Positions 13,495 through 24,269 of a stretch of 64,000 nucleotides of DNA are shown one piece after another; within the stretch, counting starts at the first letter, position 1; the number at the start of each line of letters is the position of its first letter. Position numbers and translations under genes: made by a program. The DNA lies in NCBI RefSeq assembly GCF_018596335.1, contig NZ_JAHEPS010000001.1:1116001-1180000 (forward strand), read 5' to 3'. The notes below the pieces were generated by a model. The model did no database searches and was not told the DNA's origin. It saw only the letters and a program-made list of their open reading frames with translations. This DNA is from Shewanella jiangmenensis. GTDB taxonomy: Bacteria; Pseudomonadota; Gammaproteobacteria; Enterobacterales; Shewanellaceae.

Positions 13495-13923
13495 TTAGAT
13501 ATCAAGAACTTGAGGTTGTTGTGCAGCGTGGTTATGCTCAGCGCCAGCGTATACTTTCAGCTTGCGGAACATATCACGACCCAGAGGGCCTTTTGGCAAC
13601 ATACCCTTGACTGCTTTCTCGATGATCATTTCTGGCTTGTGCGCCTGCAGCTTTTCAAAGTTGATTTCTTTGATGCCACCTGGGAAACCAGAGTGAGAGT
13701 AGTACATCTTGCCTGCAGCTTTGTTGCCAGTCACGGTCACTTTCTCGGCGTTGATAACGATGATGTAGTCACCGGTGTCAACGTGAGGAGTGTACTCAGG
13801 CTTGTGCTTACCGCGCAGACGGCGAGCAATTTCAGTAGCGATGCGACCCAGAGTCTTACCTTCGGCGTCAACAACGTACCAGTCACGAGATACAGTTTCT
13901 GGCTTGGCAGTAAAAGTCTTCAT
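13495..13923 (-). CDS. rplM: 50S ribosomal protein L13
   Basis: 142 residues, same as E. coli, with [20 protein letters not shown] at the start and the conserved [16 protein letters not shown] and [19 protein letters not shown] blocks. L13 is an early 23S rRNA assembly protein. First gene of rplM-rpsI; the 227 bases upstream to zapE must contain the promoter and leader. In E. coli L13 represses its own mRNA; I did not identify the operator here. Confidence 0.97.
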   Translation of the reverse strand: MKTFTAKPETVSRDWYVVDAEGKTLGRIATEIARRLRGKHKPEYTPHVDTGDYIIVINAEKVTVTGNKAAGKMYYSHSGFPGGIKEINFEKLQAHKPEMIIEKAVKGMLPKGPLGRDMFRKLKVYAGAEHNHAAQQPQVLDI

Positions 13924-14150
13924 TATTACAAAAACCCAAAGTTAAATTCTGTCACACATGTTATCCGACCCCGGATAACACATTTGCCTTTTCCAGTACC
14001 CCTTCGAGTAGGGAAATCGGCTTTGATTTCCGCCTCTTCGGCGGAGGTAACGTGGGCAGGTCGCGAATTATAGCGAAGGCTGGGTTAAAAATCACCTGCT
14101 TTTTATGACCAAAATCAAAAAAGATCGCGAGGATCCGCGGCCTTGCCCGC

Positions 14151-15263
14151 TTACGGTAAATGTTCCAGCGCCAGATAATCCCTTGATTGCATTTCAATCA
14201 AACGAGAGCGGCAGCGGCGGAACTCAAAACTGAGCAAACCATCGGTGTAGATATCTTCCAGCGCTACTTCGGCCGAAATGATGAGCTTTACGTGTCGCTC
14301 ATAAAACTCATCCACCAGGGCGAGGAAGCGCCGGGCAATGTCATCACCGGTTTGCTGGGCGCCCATCTGCTCGACGCCCGACAGCAGCACAGTGTGGTAA
14401 AGCCTGGCGAGCTCCATATAGTCACGCTGGCTGCGCGGCCCATCGCACAGGGCACGAAAATCAGCAAGCAGCACGCCCTGCGCCTGCTTACGGATATTAA
14501 GGTTACGGCCTTCAATCTCAATCGGCTCGATTTGCACCTCAGACTCGGGCGCAAGCTGGGAGAAGTAGCGCAGCAAATTCGCCTCGGCCGCCTCATCGAG
14601 CGGGTAGTGGTAAATCTCGGCCTGCTCGAGGGTTCGCAGGCGATAGTCGATACCCGAATCGACATTGAGCACGGCGCAGTGCTGATTTATCAGCGCAATG
14701 GCGGGAAGGAAACGCGCCCGCTGCAACCCGTTGCGGTACAAATCGTCCGGAATGATGTTCGACGTGGCAACCAGCACTACGCCCTCGGCAAACAGGGCTT
14801 CAAACAGGGTGCCGAGCAGCATGGCATCGGTAATGTCAGAAACAAAAAACTCATCGAAGCAAATCACCCGCACCTTGGCGGCCATCTCTTTGGCAATCAC
14901 CAGCAAAGGATCGCGGGTACCTTTCAAACGATCGAGATCCAGATGCACCTGATGCATAAAACGGTGAAAGTGCGCCCTTAACTTGCGCTCAAACGGCAAC
15001 GCCTCATAAAAGGTGTCCATCAGGTAAGTCTTGCCCCGGCCTACGCCGCCCCAAAGATAAAGGCCTTTGACATAGGGCTTTTTCGCCGCCATACCAAAAC
15101 GGCTGCCGAGGCGGCCAATCAGGCTGCTGTGATTTTCGCTGGCCAGCAGGGCATCGTAAACGCCCTGCAATGCCTTGACTGCGGCTTCCTGCGCGCCGTC
15201 GTGGGAAAAACCTTCCCGTAACAAATCCTGCTGATAATGCTGCCAGGGGGTAAGCTCGGACAC
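14151..15263 (-). CDS. zapE: Cell division ATPase ZapE (AFG1-like)
   Basis: About 370 residues of the AFG1/ZapE family (E. coli ZapE 375). P-loop WGGVGRGKTYLMD (about residues 60-72), Walker B ICFDEFFVSDITDAM, then VATSNIIPDDLYRNGLQRARFLP, the sensor I and arginine region of this AAA+ like family. ZapE binds FtsZ and is needed for division under heat or low oxygen in E. coli. I chose GTG 15263 (VSELTPWQHYQ): it gives the family length and has AGAGAAG upstream; the frame continues to a TTG at 15293. Sits between rplM and degQ, the usual place. Confidence 0.93.
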   Translation of the reverse strand: MSELTPWQHYQQDLLREGFSHDGAQEAAVKALQGVYDALLASENHSSLIGRLGSRFGMAAKKPYVKGLYLWGGVGRGKTYLMDTFYEALPFERKLRAHFHRFMHQVHLDLDRLKGTRDPLLVIAKEMAAKVRVICFDEFFVSDITDAMLLGTLFEALFAEGVVLVATSNIIPDDLYRNGLQRARFLPAIALINQHCAVLNVDSGIDYRLRTLEQAEIYHYPLDEAAEANLLRYFSQLAPESEVQIEPIEIEGRNLNIRKQAQGVLLADFRALCDGPRSQRDYMELARLYHTVLLSGVEQMGAQQTGDDIARRFLALVDEFYERHVKLIISAEVALEDIYTDGLLSFEFRRCRSRLIEMQSRDYLALEHLP

Positions 15264-15413
15264 TTGAATTCTTCTCTTGGGGCCATATAACAATTTGGCT
15301 GAATGTTAACACGCCGGACAGGCTCAGGTAAAAGCCCGCACCGGCTAAGATGGCCAGTATTCAAGTAGTTCAAAACGCAGATGAAAGGGGAATTAACCTT
15401 TGTTAATCGTGAC

Positions 15414-15440
15414 GAACTTTGTTGTTACACGCAGGTCGGA
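15414..15440 (+). promoter_or_regulatory. Candidate sigma-E (RpoE) promoter upstream of degQ
   Basis: GAACTT followed after 16 bases by TCGGA, close to the sigma-E pattern GGAACTT-N16-TCnnA, 80-106 bases before the degQ start. Envelope-stress control of a DegP/DegQ-type protease would fit. Assigned by eye only. Confidence 0.4.
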
Positions 15441-15519
15441 AGGGTTATACAGGTGAACAGTCTCGTGAATACAGTCCAGTACAGACAGTCACCTTGAAAC
15501 CGATCCCCGAATTGGAGCA

Positions 15520-16878
15520 ATGAAACAGATGAAAACCAAACTTTCACTTATTTCCGCCGCTATTCTCGGTGCCAGCCTGACTCTCGGCACCCTGCCCGCT
15601 CACGCATCTTTACCGGTCGCCGTGGATGGTCAGCAGTTACCAAGCCTAGCGCCTATGCTGGAACAAACCACCCCGGCGGTAGTCTCGGTGGCGGTATCTG
15701 GCACCCAGGTGTCCAAGCAGCGGGTACCGGACGTATTCCGTTATTTCTTCGGTCCTAATGCCCCACAGGAGCAAGTGCGTGAGCGCCCCTTCCGCGGTCT
15801 TGGCTCAGGCGTCATCATCGATGCCGACAAGGGCTACATTGTCACCAACAATCACGTGATTGACGGCGCCGACACCATTCAGATTGGTCTGCTCGATGGC
15901 CGTGAATTCGAGGCCAAGCTGATTGGTACCGACAGCGAGTCGGATATTGCACTGCTGCAAATCAAGGCCGACAAACTGACCGCGATTAAATCGGCCGACT
16001 CCGACGCCATCCATGTAGGTGATTTTGCCGTGGCCATCGGCAATCCCTTTGGTCTCGGTCAAACCGTTACCTCGGGCATAGTGTCTGCGCTGGGTCGCAG
16101 CGGCCTTGGCATTGAAATGCTTGAAAACTTTATTCAAACCGATGCCGCCATCAACAGCGGTAACTCGGGCGGCGCGCTGGTGAACCTGCGCGGCGAGCTG
16201 ATTGGTATCAACACCGCAATCGTGGCCCCGGGCGGCGGTAACGTGGGGATTGGTTTTGCCATTCCGGCCAACATGATGCACTCGCTGGTTGACCAGATTA
16301 TCGAGCACGGTGAGGTTCGCCGTGGCGTGCTTGGTATTTCCGGCCGTGAACTCGACAGCAAGCTTGCCGAAGGTTTTGGCCTCGACTCCCAGCACGGCGC
16401 CTTCGTTAACGAGGTCATGCCCGGCAGCGCCGCTGAAAAAGCGGGCATTAAGGCAGGTGACATCATCGTCAGCATTAATGGCCGTAAGATCAAGAGCTTC
16501 CAGGAACTTCGCGCTAAAGTCGGCACCCAGGGCGCCGGCAGCGAAGTGGAGCTTGGCCTTATCCGCGACGGTAAAGATAAAGCCGTTAAGGTGACGCTGG
16601 GCGAAGCCTCAGAGCAAACCGCCGCTGCCGATGAACTGCATCCTCAGCTGGCCGGCGCCAAGCTGGAGTCTGGCTCCAATGGCATTGAAATCACCGACGT
16701 GCAGGAAGGCTCGCCGGCAGCACTGAGCGGCCTTCGCAAGGGCGACATCATAGTCGGGGTGAACCGCACGCCGGTGAAGGATCTCAAGGCGCTCAAGGAG
16801 CAATTGAAAGAGCAGGATGGCGCCGCCGCGCTTAAGATCCTGCGCGACAAGAGCCTGAGATACCTGGTTCTGCGTTAA
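15520..16878 (+). CDS. degQ: Periplasmic serine endoprotease, DegP/DegQ family
   Basis: 452 residues with signal peptide (cleavage near AHA-SLP), trypsin-like domain and two PDZ domains (about 260-350 and 365-450). Catalytic triad: His112 (TNNHVIDG), Asp142 (ESDIALLQI) and Ser216 (SGNSGGAL). The size and short loop after the signal match DegQ more than DegP, but the two are hard to separate without a tree. It degrades or refolds damaged periplasmic proteins as an oligomer. Start ATG has GGAG seven bases upstream. degS follows 95 bases downstream after a terminator, the standard degQ-degS pair; a possible sigma-E promoter lies in front. Confidence 0.94.
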   Translation: MKQMKTKLSLISAAILGASLTLGTLPAHASLPVAVDGQQLPSLAPMLEQTTPAVVSVAVSGTQVSKQRVPDVFRYFFGPNAPQEQVRERPFRGLGSGVIIDADKGYIVTNNHVIDGADTIQIGLLDGREFEAKLIGTDSESDIALLQIKADKLTAIKSADSDAIHVGDFAVAIGNPFGLGQTVTSGIVSALGRSGLGIEMLENFIQTDAAINSGNSGGALVNLRGELIGINTAIVAPGGGNVGIGFAIPANMMHSLVDQIIEHGEVRRGVLGISGRELDSKLAEGFGLDSQHGAFVNEVMPGSAAEKAGIKAGDIIVSINGRKIKSFQELRAKVGTQGAGSEVELGLIRDGKDKAVKVTLGEASEQTAAADELHPQLAGAKLESGSNGIEITDVQEGSPAALSGLRKGDIIVGVNRTPVKDLKALKEQLKEQDGAAALKILRDKSLRYLVLR

Positions 16879-16892
16879 CCGCTGACAGCCCC

Positions 16893-16926
16893 ATAAGCCC
16901 AGCCCTCCGGCTGGGCTTATTGTTTT
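16893..16926 (+). terminator. Terminator between degQ and degS
   Basis: Perfect 12-bp stem ATAAGCCCAGCC / GGCTGGGCTTAT with loop CTCC, then TGTTTT. Implies at least partial separate transcription of degS. Confidence 0.8.
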
Positions 16927-16973
16927 GAATCGTGTTAATCTAGTTCAACTATTTGAATAATCTCGCCGCCTCC

Positions 16974-18044
16974 ATGAAAAGCACTCTGCTCTATCTCGGA
17001 AAAGCCGTCCTGTTTGGCCTGGTCATGGCCGCTGTGTTTTTGCTGGCGCAGCAATATCTGGTCAAAGATCACGACAACCTGTATCGCAGCCATGGCGAAG
17101 GCACGGTGGAGCTGTCCTTTGCCAAGGCGGTGCGTAAAGCGGCGCCTGCGGTCGCCAATATCTACAACATCAGCATAGATCAGCGTCAGCCGCTGGCGTC
17201 TGGTGCCCTGCAGGGCCTGGGCTCAGGGGTCATCATGAGCAAAGAAGGCTACATTCTCACCAACTATCATGTGATTAAAAAAGCCGATGAAATCGTGATT
17301 GCACTGCAGGATGGTCGCCGTTTCAGCGCCGAAGTGGTGGGTTCAGATCCTGAAACCGACCTTAGCGTGCTTAAAATTGATGGCGACAAGCTGCCTGTGG
17401 TTCCGCTGAACCTCAACAGCCTGCCCCAGGTCGGTGACGTGGTGCTCGCCATCGGCAACCCCTATAACCTCGGCCAGACCATCACCCAAGGCATTATCAG
17501 TGCCACCGGCCGTAACGGCTTGAGCTCGGGTTATCAGGACTTTTTACAGACCGATGCTGCCATCAACGCCGGTAACTCGGGCGGCGCTCTTATCGACACC
17601 AGTGGCGATCTTATCGGTATCAACACCGCTGCGTTTCAGATTGGCGGCGGTGGTGGCAGCAATGGCATCAGCTTTGCCATTCCGATTCGTCTGGCCTATT
17701 CCATCATGGGCAAACTGATTGAAAATGGCCGGGTGATCCGCGGCGCGCTGGGGATTTCCGGCGAAGCCGTCACCGCTTATATGGCGCAGGTGCTTAAGTT
17801 GCCTGAGGTGCAGGGAGTGCTCATCACCGGAGTAGACCGTTCAGGTCCGGCCGCCGCGGCCAATCTACTGCCCCGTGATGTCATCATTGAATACGCCGCT
17901 GAAACCGTGACCAGCTCTGAAATGCTGATGGACCGGATAGCCGAAACCAAGCCGGGCACTGAAGTGATAATGACTGTGATACGCCAGGGCCAACCCTACA
18001 AGGTGCCGGTTATCGTGGGTGAAAAGGTTGCCGAATATAACTGA
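16974..18044 (+). CDS. degS: Inner-membrane site-1 protease DegS
   Basis: 356 residues (E. coli 355): one N-terminal membrane helix (residues 9-27), a trypsin-like domain and a single PDZ domain (about 250-345). Catalytic His99 (TNYHVIKK), Asp129 (ETDLSVLKI), Ser202 (AGNSGGAL). DegS senses unfolded outer-membrane porins through its PDZ domain and cleaves the anti-sigma factor RseA, freeing sigma-E. The start ATG 16974 gives the family N-terminus; a TTG seven codons earlier is in frame. There is no strong SD. Ends in a clear terminator. Confidence 0.95.
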   Translation: MKSTLLYLGKAVLFGLVMAAVFLLAQQYLVKDHDNLYRSHGEGTVELSFAKAVRKAAPAVANIYNISIDQRQPLASGALQGLGSGVIMSKEGYILTNYHVIKKADEIVIALQDGRRFSAEVVGSDPETDLSVLKIDGDKLPVVPLNLNSLPQVGDVVLAIGNPYNLGQTITQGIISATGRNGLSSGYQDFLQTDAAINAGNSGGALIDTSGDLIGINTAAFQIGGGGGSNGISFAIPIRLAYSIMGKLIENGRVIRGALGISGEAVTAYMAQVLKLPEVQGVLITGVDRSGPAAAANLLPRDVIIEYAAETVTSSEMLMDRIAETKPGTEVIMTVIRQGQPYKVPVIVGEKVAEYN

Positions 18045-18111
18045 TTTGCTTGAAGTGGCTTAGCTTGCTCATGGCGTATTCGAGCGGAGCTAATCGATAA
18101 ATTACAGACAC

Positions 18112-18140
18112 AAAAATGCCCGGTAAATCCGGGCATTTTA
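18112..18140 (+). terminator. Terminator after degS
   Basis: Stem AAAATGCCCGG / CCGGGCATTTT with loop TAAAT. Confidence 0.8.
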
Positions 18141-18210
18141 TTGCGTTAAACGCAGCTTATGTACCAAGCGAAGATTATATATCAAGCGTAGCTGAGGCAG
18201 AAAGCACCAC

Positions 18211-18384
18211 TTAGCCTTTATCGGACGGGCTGGCCAAATCCACCAACCGCACCCAAAACGCCATCTCGAAACATACCCCCAGCGCCAGCAGCACCATCGA
18301 GGGCAGTTTGGCGCCGGCGAGGTAACTTGCCAGTGCCGCGATTAACAACAATGCCGGTACCGCCCACCTTGCGATTTTCATCAT
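18211..18384 (-). CDS. Small hydrophobic membrane protein, unknown function
   Basis: About 57 residues with two predicted membrane helices (WAVPALLLIAALASYLAG and PSMVLLALGVCFEMAFWV) and a charged tail SPSDKG. I do not recognise the family. Three in-frame ATG starts exist: 18426, 18402 (AAAGGTGG before it) and 18384 (GGAG 8 bases before it). I favour 18384 because it starts MMKIARW directly before the first helix, but 18402 is almost as good. Lies alone between the degS and murA terminators. Confidence 0.6.
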   Translation of the reverse strand: MMKIARWAVPALLLIAALASYLAGAKLPSMVLLALGVCFEMAFWVRLVDLASPSDKG

Positions 18385-18434
18385 GTCCTTGACTCCGACC
18401 ATATTTTCCCACCTTTCGATAACCATCCTATAAC

Positions 18435-18462
18435 AAAAAAACCGCCGGTCAAGGCGGTTTTT
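18435..18462. terminator. Terminator after murA
   Basis: Stem AAAAAACCGCC / GGCGGTTTTT, with A and T runs on both sides, just beyond the murA stop codon. Confidence 0.8.
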
Positions 18463-18480
18463 ATGAATAGTAAGTTAGGC

Positions 18481-20005
<1,525 letters not shown>

Positions 20006-20030
20006 GGATGAACTGAACCTTATTGCTGCG

Positions 20031-20321
20031 CTAGGCTTCTTCGTGGAAGAAGGCTTGTAAATCGTAAAGGGCAATTAGTTTACCAAGCTGAGGCGACGGC
20101 TGCACCAATGTCAGTGTCTGGCCCCGTTTTTGGGCACGTTGCCACAACTCGAGTAAAAAGGCGATACCGGCGCTGTCGCTGTAAGACAGCTGCCGCAAAT
20201 CAAGCCGCGTTGCCACGCGGGGCACCAGAGCGTCGGCCTCAGACCACAGCGCCTTCACTACGCCATGGTCGAGCCGTCCTGCCACGGCGCAGGTTTCACC
20301 ATCCAGAGACAGAGTTATCAC
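20031..20321 (-). CDS. mlaB: STAS-domain protein MlaB of the phospholipid transporter
   Basis: 96 residues forming a STAS domain (LRQLSYSDSAGIAFLLELW holds the conserved Ser-Asp-Ser-Ala-Gly loop). MlaB is the cytoplasmic subunit that binds MlaF and stabilises the MlaFEDB complex. GTG start overlaps the mlaC stop by four bases (GTGA), so the pair is coupled. Confidence 0.92.
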   Translation of the reverse strand: MITLSLDGETCAVAGRLDHGVVKALWSEADALVPRVATRLDLRQLSYSDSAGIAFLLELWQRAQKRGQTLTLVQPSPQLGKLIALYDLQAFFHEEA

Positions 20322-20959
20322 TTGGCTGCCGCCTTGGCCTCTTTGGCCACAGACGCGGCGGCCTTTTCGTTCAGCATGGTAATCACATTATCGATACCCT
20401 TCTGACGAATAAGCGTGGTGATTTCGGACTGCTTGGACTGCAGCAGGCTCACGCCTTCGGCAACCAAATCAAACGCTTTCCAGCTGTCATCTTTCAGACG
20501 GCGGGCCTTGAACAGCAGTTTGATTGGCGGGCGGCCAGCTTCGATGATGCGCACATTTACATCGACAATCTTTTCATCGCTGAAGTTCGCCGCCGGCGCA
20601 TATTCAACCGTTTGGTTGGTGTACTCGGTGAAGGCCTGGGCGTAGGTGGCCACCAGATAGCCTTCAAAGGCGGTGACGAAACGGTCACGCTCGGCTTCGC
20701 TGGTTTCTTTGAGATACTGACCCAGCACTTTATAAGAGGCGTACTTGAAGTCGATGTAAGGCATCAACTCTTCACGGACAATCACTTTCAGGTGATTCGG
20801 ATCGGCATCGATTTTGGCCTTGTCCGCATGGAAGCGATTAAAGGTTTTGTCGGCCACCGCCTGGATCATCTCGTAAGGGTTTTTACTGTCAACGGACGCG
20901 GCCTCGGCTTGCAGACCAATCACACTGAGGACCATCAATAACAATGCACGTAACATCAT
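20318..20959 (-). CDS. mlaC: Periplasmic phospholipid shuttle MlaC
   Basis: 213 residues (E. coli 211). Signal peptide MMLRALLLMVLSVIG with cleavage near AEA, then the NTF2-like lipid-binding domain (NPYEMIQAVADKTF, VREELMPYIDFKYASYKVLG, ending VAEGVSLLQSKQSEI). It carries phospholipids between the outer-membrane MlaA complex and MlaFEDB. AGGAG lies just before two ATG codons at 20959 and 20956. Upstream frame extension overlaps mlaD and is rejected. The C-terminus is longer and Ala/Lys rich. Confidence 0.94.
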   Translation of the reverse strand: MMLRALLLMVLSVIGLQAEAASVDSKNPYEMIQAVADKTFNRFHADKAKIDADPNHLKVIVREELMPYIDFKYASYKVLGQYLKETSEAERDRFVTAFEGYLVATYAQAFTEYTNQTVEYAPAANFSDEKIVDVNVRIIEAGRPPIKLLFKARRLKDDSWKAFDLVAEGVSLLQSKQSEITTLIRQKGIDNVITMLNEKAAASVAKEAKAAAK

Positions 20960-20969
20960 GTGTCTCCTG

Positions 20970-21440
20970 TTAATCCTTCTTACCCATGCTGTAAAGGAAC
21001 TGACCAATCAGGTCTTCCAGTACCAGCGCCGACTTGGTGTCGGCAATCCGGTCGCCATCCTTCAGCATGACACTTTCATCATCCACAAACCCCGGCGTCA
21101 GGCCGAGGAACTGTTCACCCAGTAAGCCAGAGGTCAGAATCGACAGGCTGCTGGACTCGGGAAAATTACGGTAACGTCCGTCCATATTCAGGGTAACCAC
21201 GGCGACCAGGCGCTCGGGATCCAGCTCAATCTGGCTGACCCTGCCCACCACCACGCCACCGACCTTGACCGGAGAACGCACCTTCAGGCCACCGACGTTG
21301 GTGAACCTGGCATACAGGGTGTAACTGCTGTTACCGGCCTGCACTTCAACGTTGGCAACCTTAAACACCAACACCAAAAATGCCGCGATACCAGCAAGCA
21401 GAAACAGTCCCACCCAAATCTCTACTTTCCGTGACAACAT
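20970..21440 (-). CDS. mlaD: MCE-domain protein MlaD
   Basis: 156 residues: one N-terminal membrane helix (about 8-28) and one MCE domain (about 38-118; YTLYARFTNVGGLKVRSPVKVGGV). MlaD forms the hexameric periplasmic ring of the transporter. The short C-terminal part after the MCE domain is typical. Ten bases upstream of mlaC. Confidence 0.95.
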   Translation of the reverse strand: MLSRKVEIWVGLFLLAGIAAFLVLVFKVANVEVQAGNSSYTLYARFTNVGGLKVRSPVKVGGVVVGRVSQIELDPERLVAVVTLNMDGRYRNFPESSSLSILTSGLLGEQFLGLTPGFVDDESVMLKDGDRIADTKSALVLEDLIGQFLYSMGKKD

Positions 21441-21479
21441 GTTAAAGTCCCACTCCTTGCAATTAGCTGAACGCCGCCA

Positions 21480-22262
21480 TTAACCAAACATGATGGCGGT
21501 CAGCAGAAAATCCAATGCCAGTACGGCAAGGCTCGATTGCACCACGGTCGAGGTGGTGGCCTTACTGATCCCCTCGGGATTGGGCACCACTTCATAGCCG
21601 CGATACAGGGCAATCCAGGTCACCACAATGGCAAACACCAGACTCTTGATTAAGCAATTCACTATGTCCTGACGCCACTCAACCGACGCCTGCAGAATCG
21701 ACCAGAAGGCGCCGTGATCTATGCCCTTCCACTCGACACCGACAATATGACCACCCCAAATGCCCACCGCGGTAAAGAGCACCGCCAGAATCGGCATACT
21801 GATAACGCCCGCCCAAAAACGCGGCGCAATGATTTGCCGCAGCGGGTCGACTGCCATCATCTCGAGGCTTGAAAGCTGCTCTGTGCTCTTCATCAGGCCG
21901 ATTTCAGCGGTCAGCGCTGAACCGGCGCGGCCGGCAAAGAGGAGCGCCGTTACCACAGGACCAAGCTCACGCAGCAAACTCAGCGCCACCATGGGGCCAA
22001 GGCTCTCTTCGGTGCCGAAATCCACCAGAATGGTGTAGCCCTGCAATGCCAATACCATGCCGATAAACAGACCCGACACCAGAATAATAATCAGCGACTG
22101 CACCCCAACCACATACAACTGCTTGATAAGCAGCGGCATGCCTTTGGCCGGCCTTGGCACAGCCACCAGTGCGCCCCACAACATTAAGCCAGCGCGGCCC
22201 ATGCCAGTGACCTGGCCGATAGCCGCACGCCCAAGGCGCGCTACCGCATCAATTAACGCCAC
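21480..22262 (-). CDS. mlaE: ABC transporter permease MlaE
   Basis: 260 residues, equal to E. coli MlaE, with five or so membrane helices and the family signatures [30 protein letters not shown] and [17 protein letters not shown]. Forms the membrane core of the Mla complex as a dimer. The start is GTG 22262, 7 bases after AGGAG, giving a 14-base overlap with mlaF; longer in-frame extensions overlap mlaF too far. The frame's annotated length upstream is therefore not real. Confidence 0.94.
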   Translation of the reverse strand: MALIDAVARLGRAAIGQVTGMGRAGLMLWGALVAVPRPAKGMPLLIKQLYVVGVQSLIIILVSGLFIGMVLALQGYTILVDFGTEESLGPMVALSLLRELGPVVTALLFAGRAGSALTAEIGLMKSTEQLSSLEMMAVDPLRQIIAPRFWAGVISMPILAVLFTAVGIWGGHIVGVEWKGIDHGAFWSILQASVEWRQDIVNCLIKSLVFAIVVTWIALYRGYEVVPNPEGISKATTSTVVQSSLAVLALDFLLTAIMFG

Positions 22263-23061
22263 CAACAAGCTCCTTTTGATAATCGGCCGCAGGGTAATGG
22301 AACGGCACCGGGCCGTCCGGCTCGCCGCCGATAAACTGCCGCAGACGAGCATCGTCCGATGCTTTCAGCTCAGCGGGCGTACCTTCAGCAATAATCTTTT
22401 TATCGGCAATCACATACACGTAATCTGCGATGCCAAGCACTTCGCCCACATCGTGGGAGACCACCACAGAGGTGAGACTGAGCGCATCGGACAGCTCACG
22501 AATCAGCTTAACCAGCACGCCCATGGAAATCGGGTCCTGCCCGGCAAAGGGCTCGTCGTACATCACCATTTCAGGCTCAAGCGCAATCGCACGGGCCAGG
22601 GCTGCCCGGCGCTGCATACCGCCCGACAGCTCACTTGGCATCAGCTGCGCCGCGCCGCGAAGCCCCACGGCTTCGAGTTTCATCAGCACGATGCGGCGGA
22701 TAATGGCCTCATCGAGGCCTGAGTGCTCCCGCAGCGCAAAAGCAACGTTGTCGAATACGTTGATGTCGGTAAACAGGGCGCCGCTCTGGAACAACATGCT
22801 CATACGCTTTCTGAGCTCGAACAGTTCACTGCGGCTTACCTTGTGAATATCCACCCCATCAAACAGCACTTCGCCGTGATCCGGCGTCAGTTGTCCGGCA
22901 ATCAATTTAAGCAAGGTGGTTTTGCCAATGCCGCTCGGGCCCATGATGGCGGTCACCTTGCCCCGGGGGATTGCCAGGCTGATGTCTTCATAGATGACAC
23001 GCTCACCGCGGCTGAAACCCAGATTGCGGATTTCGACCAAAGTGTCGGACTTATGATTCAT
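22249..23061 (-). CDS. mlaF: ABC transporter ATP-binding protein MlaF
   Basis: 270 residues (E. coli 269). Walker A GPSGIGKT (41-48), signature [14 protein letters not shown], Walker [14 protein letters not shown], and the switch His in VVSHD. It drives phospholipid transport with MlaE, MlaD and MlaB to keep outer-membrane lipid asymmetry. ATG 23061 matches the family; GGGAA is upstream. First gene of the mla-ibaG-murA run and divergent from yrbG across about 200 bases. Confidence 0.96.
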   Translation of the reverse strand: MNHKSDTLVEIRNLGFSRGERVIYEDISLAIPRGKVTAIMGPSGIGKTTLLKLIAGQLTPDHGEVLFDGVDIHKVSRSELFELRKRMSMLFQSGALFTDINVFDNVAFALREHSGLDEAIIRRIVLMKLEAVGLRGAAQLMPSELSGGMQRRAALARAIALEPEMVMYDEPFAGQDPISMGVLVKLIRELSDALSLTSVVVSHDVGEVLGIADYVYVIADKKIIAEGTPAELKASDDARLRQFIGGEPDGPVPFHYPAADYQKELVGGVN

Positions 23062-23262
23062 GATGATTCCCTGTTCTTGACAAGAAGAAGTGATATTCGG
23101 CCATCCTGGCTTACGACTAACTGAACACAACTTAAAAGAGGCGAAATTGTACGGAATTGCCGGGATTGCGACAACAGCTTACACACTTCCTGACCCGGAT
23201 ACTTTTAATTTGCCTGATTTCCGGCGAAAATGCGCCTCGGTATTCAAGGATTTTGTCAACAA

Positions 23263-24225
23263 ATGTTATTCAATGTGTTATCGCTTGTCGCCGGCCTGAC
23301 CCTGTTGGTCTGGAGTGCCGACAAGTTTGTCTATGGCGCCGCTGCCTTCGCCCGCAATCTGGGATTGCCCCCGATGCTCATCGGTCTGACAATCGTCGCC
23401 ATGGGCAGCTCTGCGCCGGAAATGTTTGTCGCCGCCACCGCCGCGATGGACGGCATGCGCGATACAGCCGTCGGCAATGTGCTCGGCTCCAACGTTGCCA
23501 ACATCACCCTGATCCTCGGTATTACCGCCCTACTTGGCGCGATTGCGGTCAGCTCGCAAACCCTGAAGCGCGAAATCCCGCTGATGCTGGCCGCGACTAT
23601 TCTGGCCGGCTATTTCCTGCATGATGGCAACTTAAGCCGCACCGAAGGCGTGGCGCTGGCAGGGGCCTTTGTGGCGCTGATGGCGTACCTTATCTGGCAT
23701 GCTCTGAGCAACAAGAGCGCCGATCCGCTCGCCGATGAGGCCGACGATGAAGTGCCCAAAGATGTGCCCACCTCCCGCGCGCTGTTGTGGCTCATGGTCG
23801 GTATCGTGTTACTGCCGGTGTCGGCTGACTGGATGGTCGATGGTGCCGTCGGCATTGCCAAGCACTTTGGTTTGTCGGATCTGGTGATAGGCTTGACCAT
23901 CATTGCCGTCGGCACCAGCCTGCCTGAGCTTGCCGCCTGCATCGCCAGTGCCCTGAAAAAAGAAGACGATCTGGCGATTGGCAATATCGTTGGTTCCAAT
24001 ATGTTCAATATTCTGGCGGTGTTGGCACTACCCGGCCTTATCGCGCCGGGTGTGGTAGACTCCCAGGCCGCAAGCCGCGACCTGTATATGGTACTCGCCA
24101 CCAGTGTGGCACTGGCACTGTTCGTGCTCATCAGCGGCAAAGATCGGCAGCTCAAGCGCTGGCATGGCGCGGTATTGCTGGCAGTATTTATTGGTTATCA
24201 GTACGTGCTGTTTCAGGCACACTGA
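23263..24225 (+). CDS. yrbG: Calcium/sodium antiporter, CaCA family (YrbG)
   Basis: 320 residues (E. coli YrbG 325) with ten or so helices in two inverted halves. Each half has the alpha-repeat signature: GLTIVAMGSSAPEMFVA and GLTIIAVGTSLPELAAC, and each also has NVLGSNVANI / NIVGSNMFNI. The gene likely encodes an inner-membrane Na+/Ca2+ exchanger. ATG 23263 (MLFNVLSLVAG) fits the family; AAGGA is 12 bases upstream. First gene of the KDO/LPS-export operon, as in E. coli. Confidence 0.93.
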   Translation: MLFNVLSLVAGLTLLVWSADKFVYGAAAFARNLGLPPMLIGLTIVAMGSSAPEMFVAATAAMDGMRDTAVGNVLGSNVANITLILGITALLGAIAVSSQTLKREIPLMLAATILAGYFLHDGNLSRTEGVALAGAFVALMAYLIWHALSNKSADPLADEADDEVPKDVPTSRALLWLMVGIVLLPVSADWMVDGAVGIAKHFGLSDLVIGLTIIAVGTSLPELAACIASALKKEDDLAIGNIVGSNMFNILAVLALPGLIAPGVVDSQAASRDLYMVLATSVALALFVLISGKDRQLKRWHGAVLLAVFIGYQYVLFQAH

Positions 24226-24269
24226 AGCCCGGTCGGCCATTGAGTGCCAACCCAAACAGAGAGACAGAT

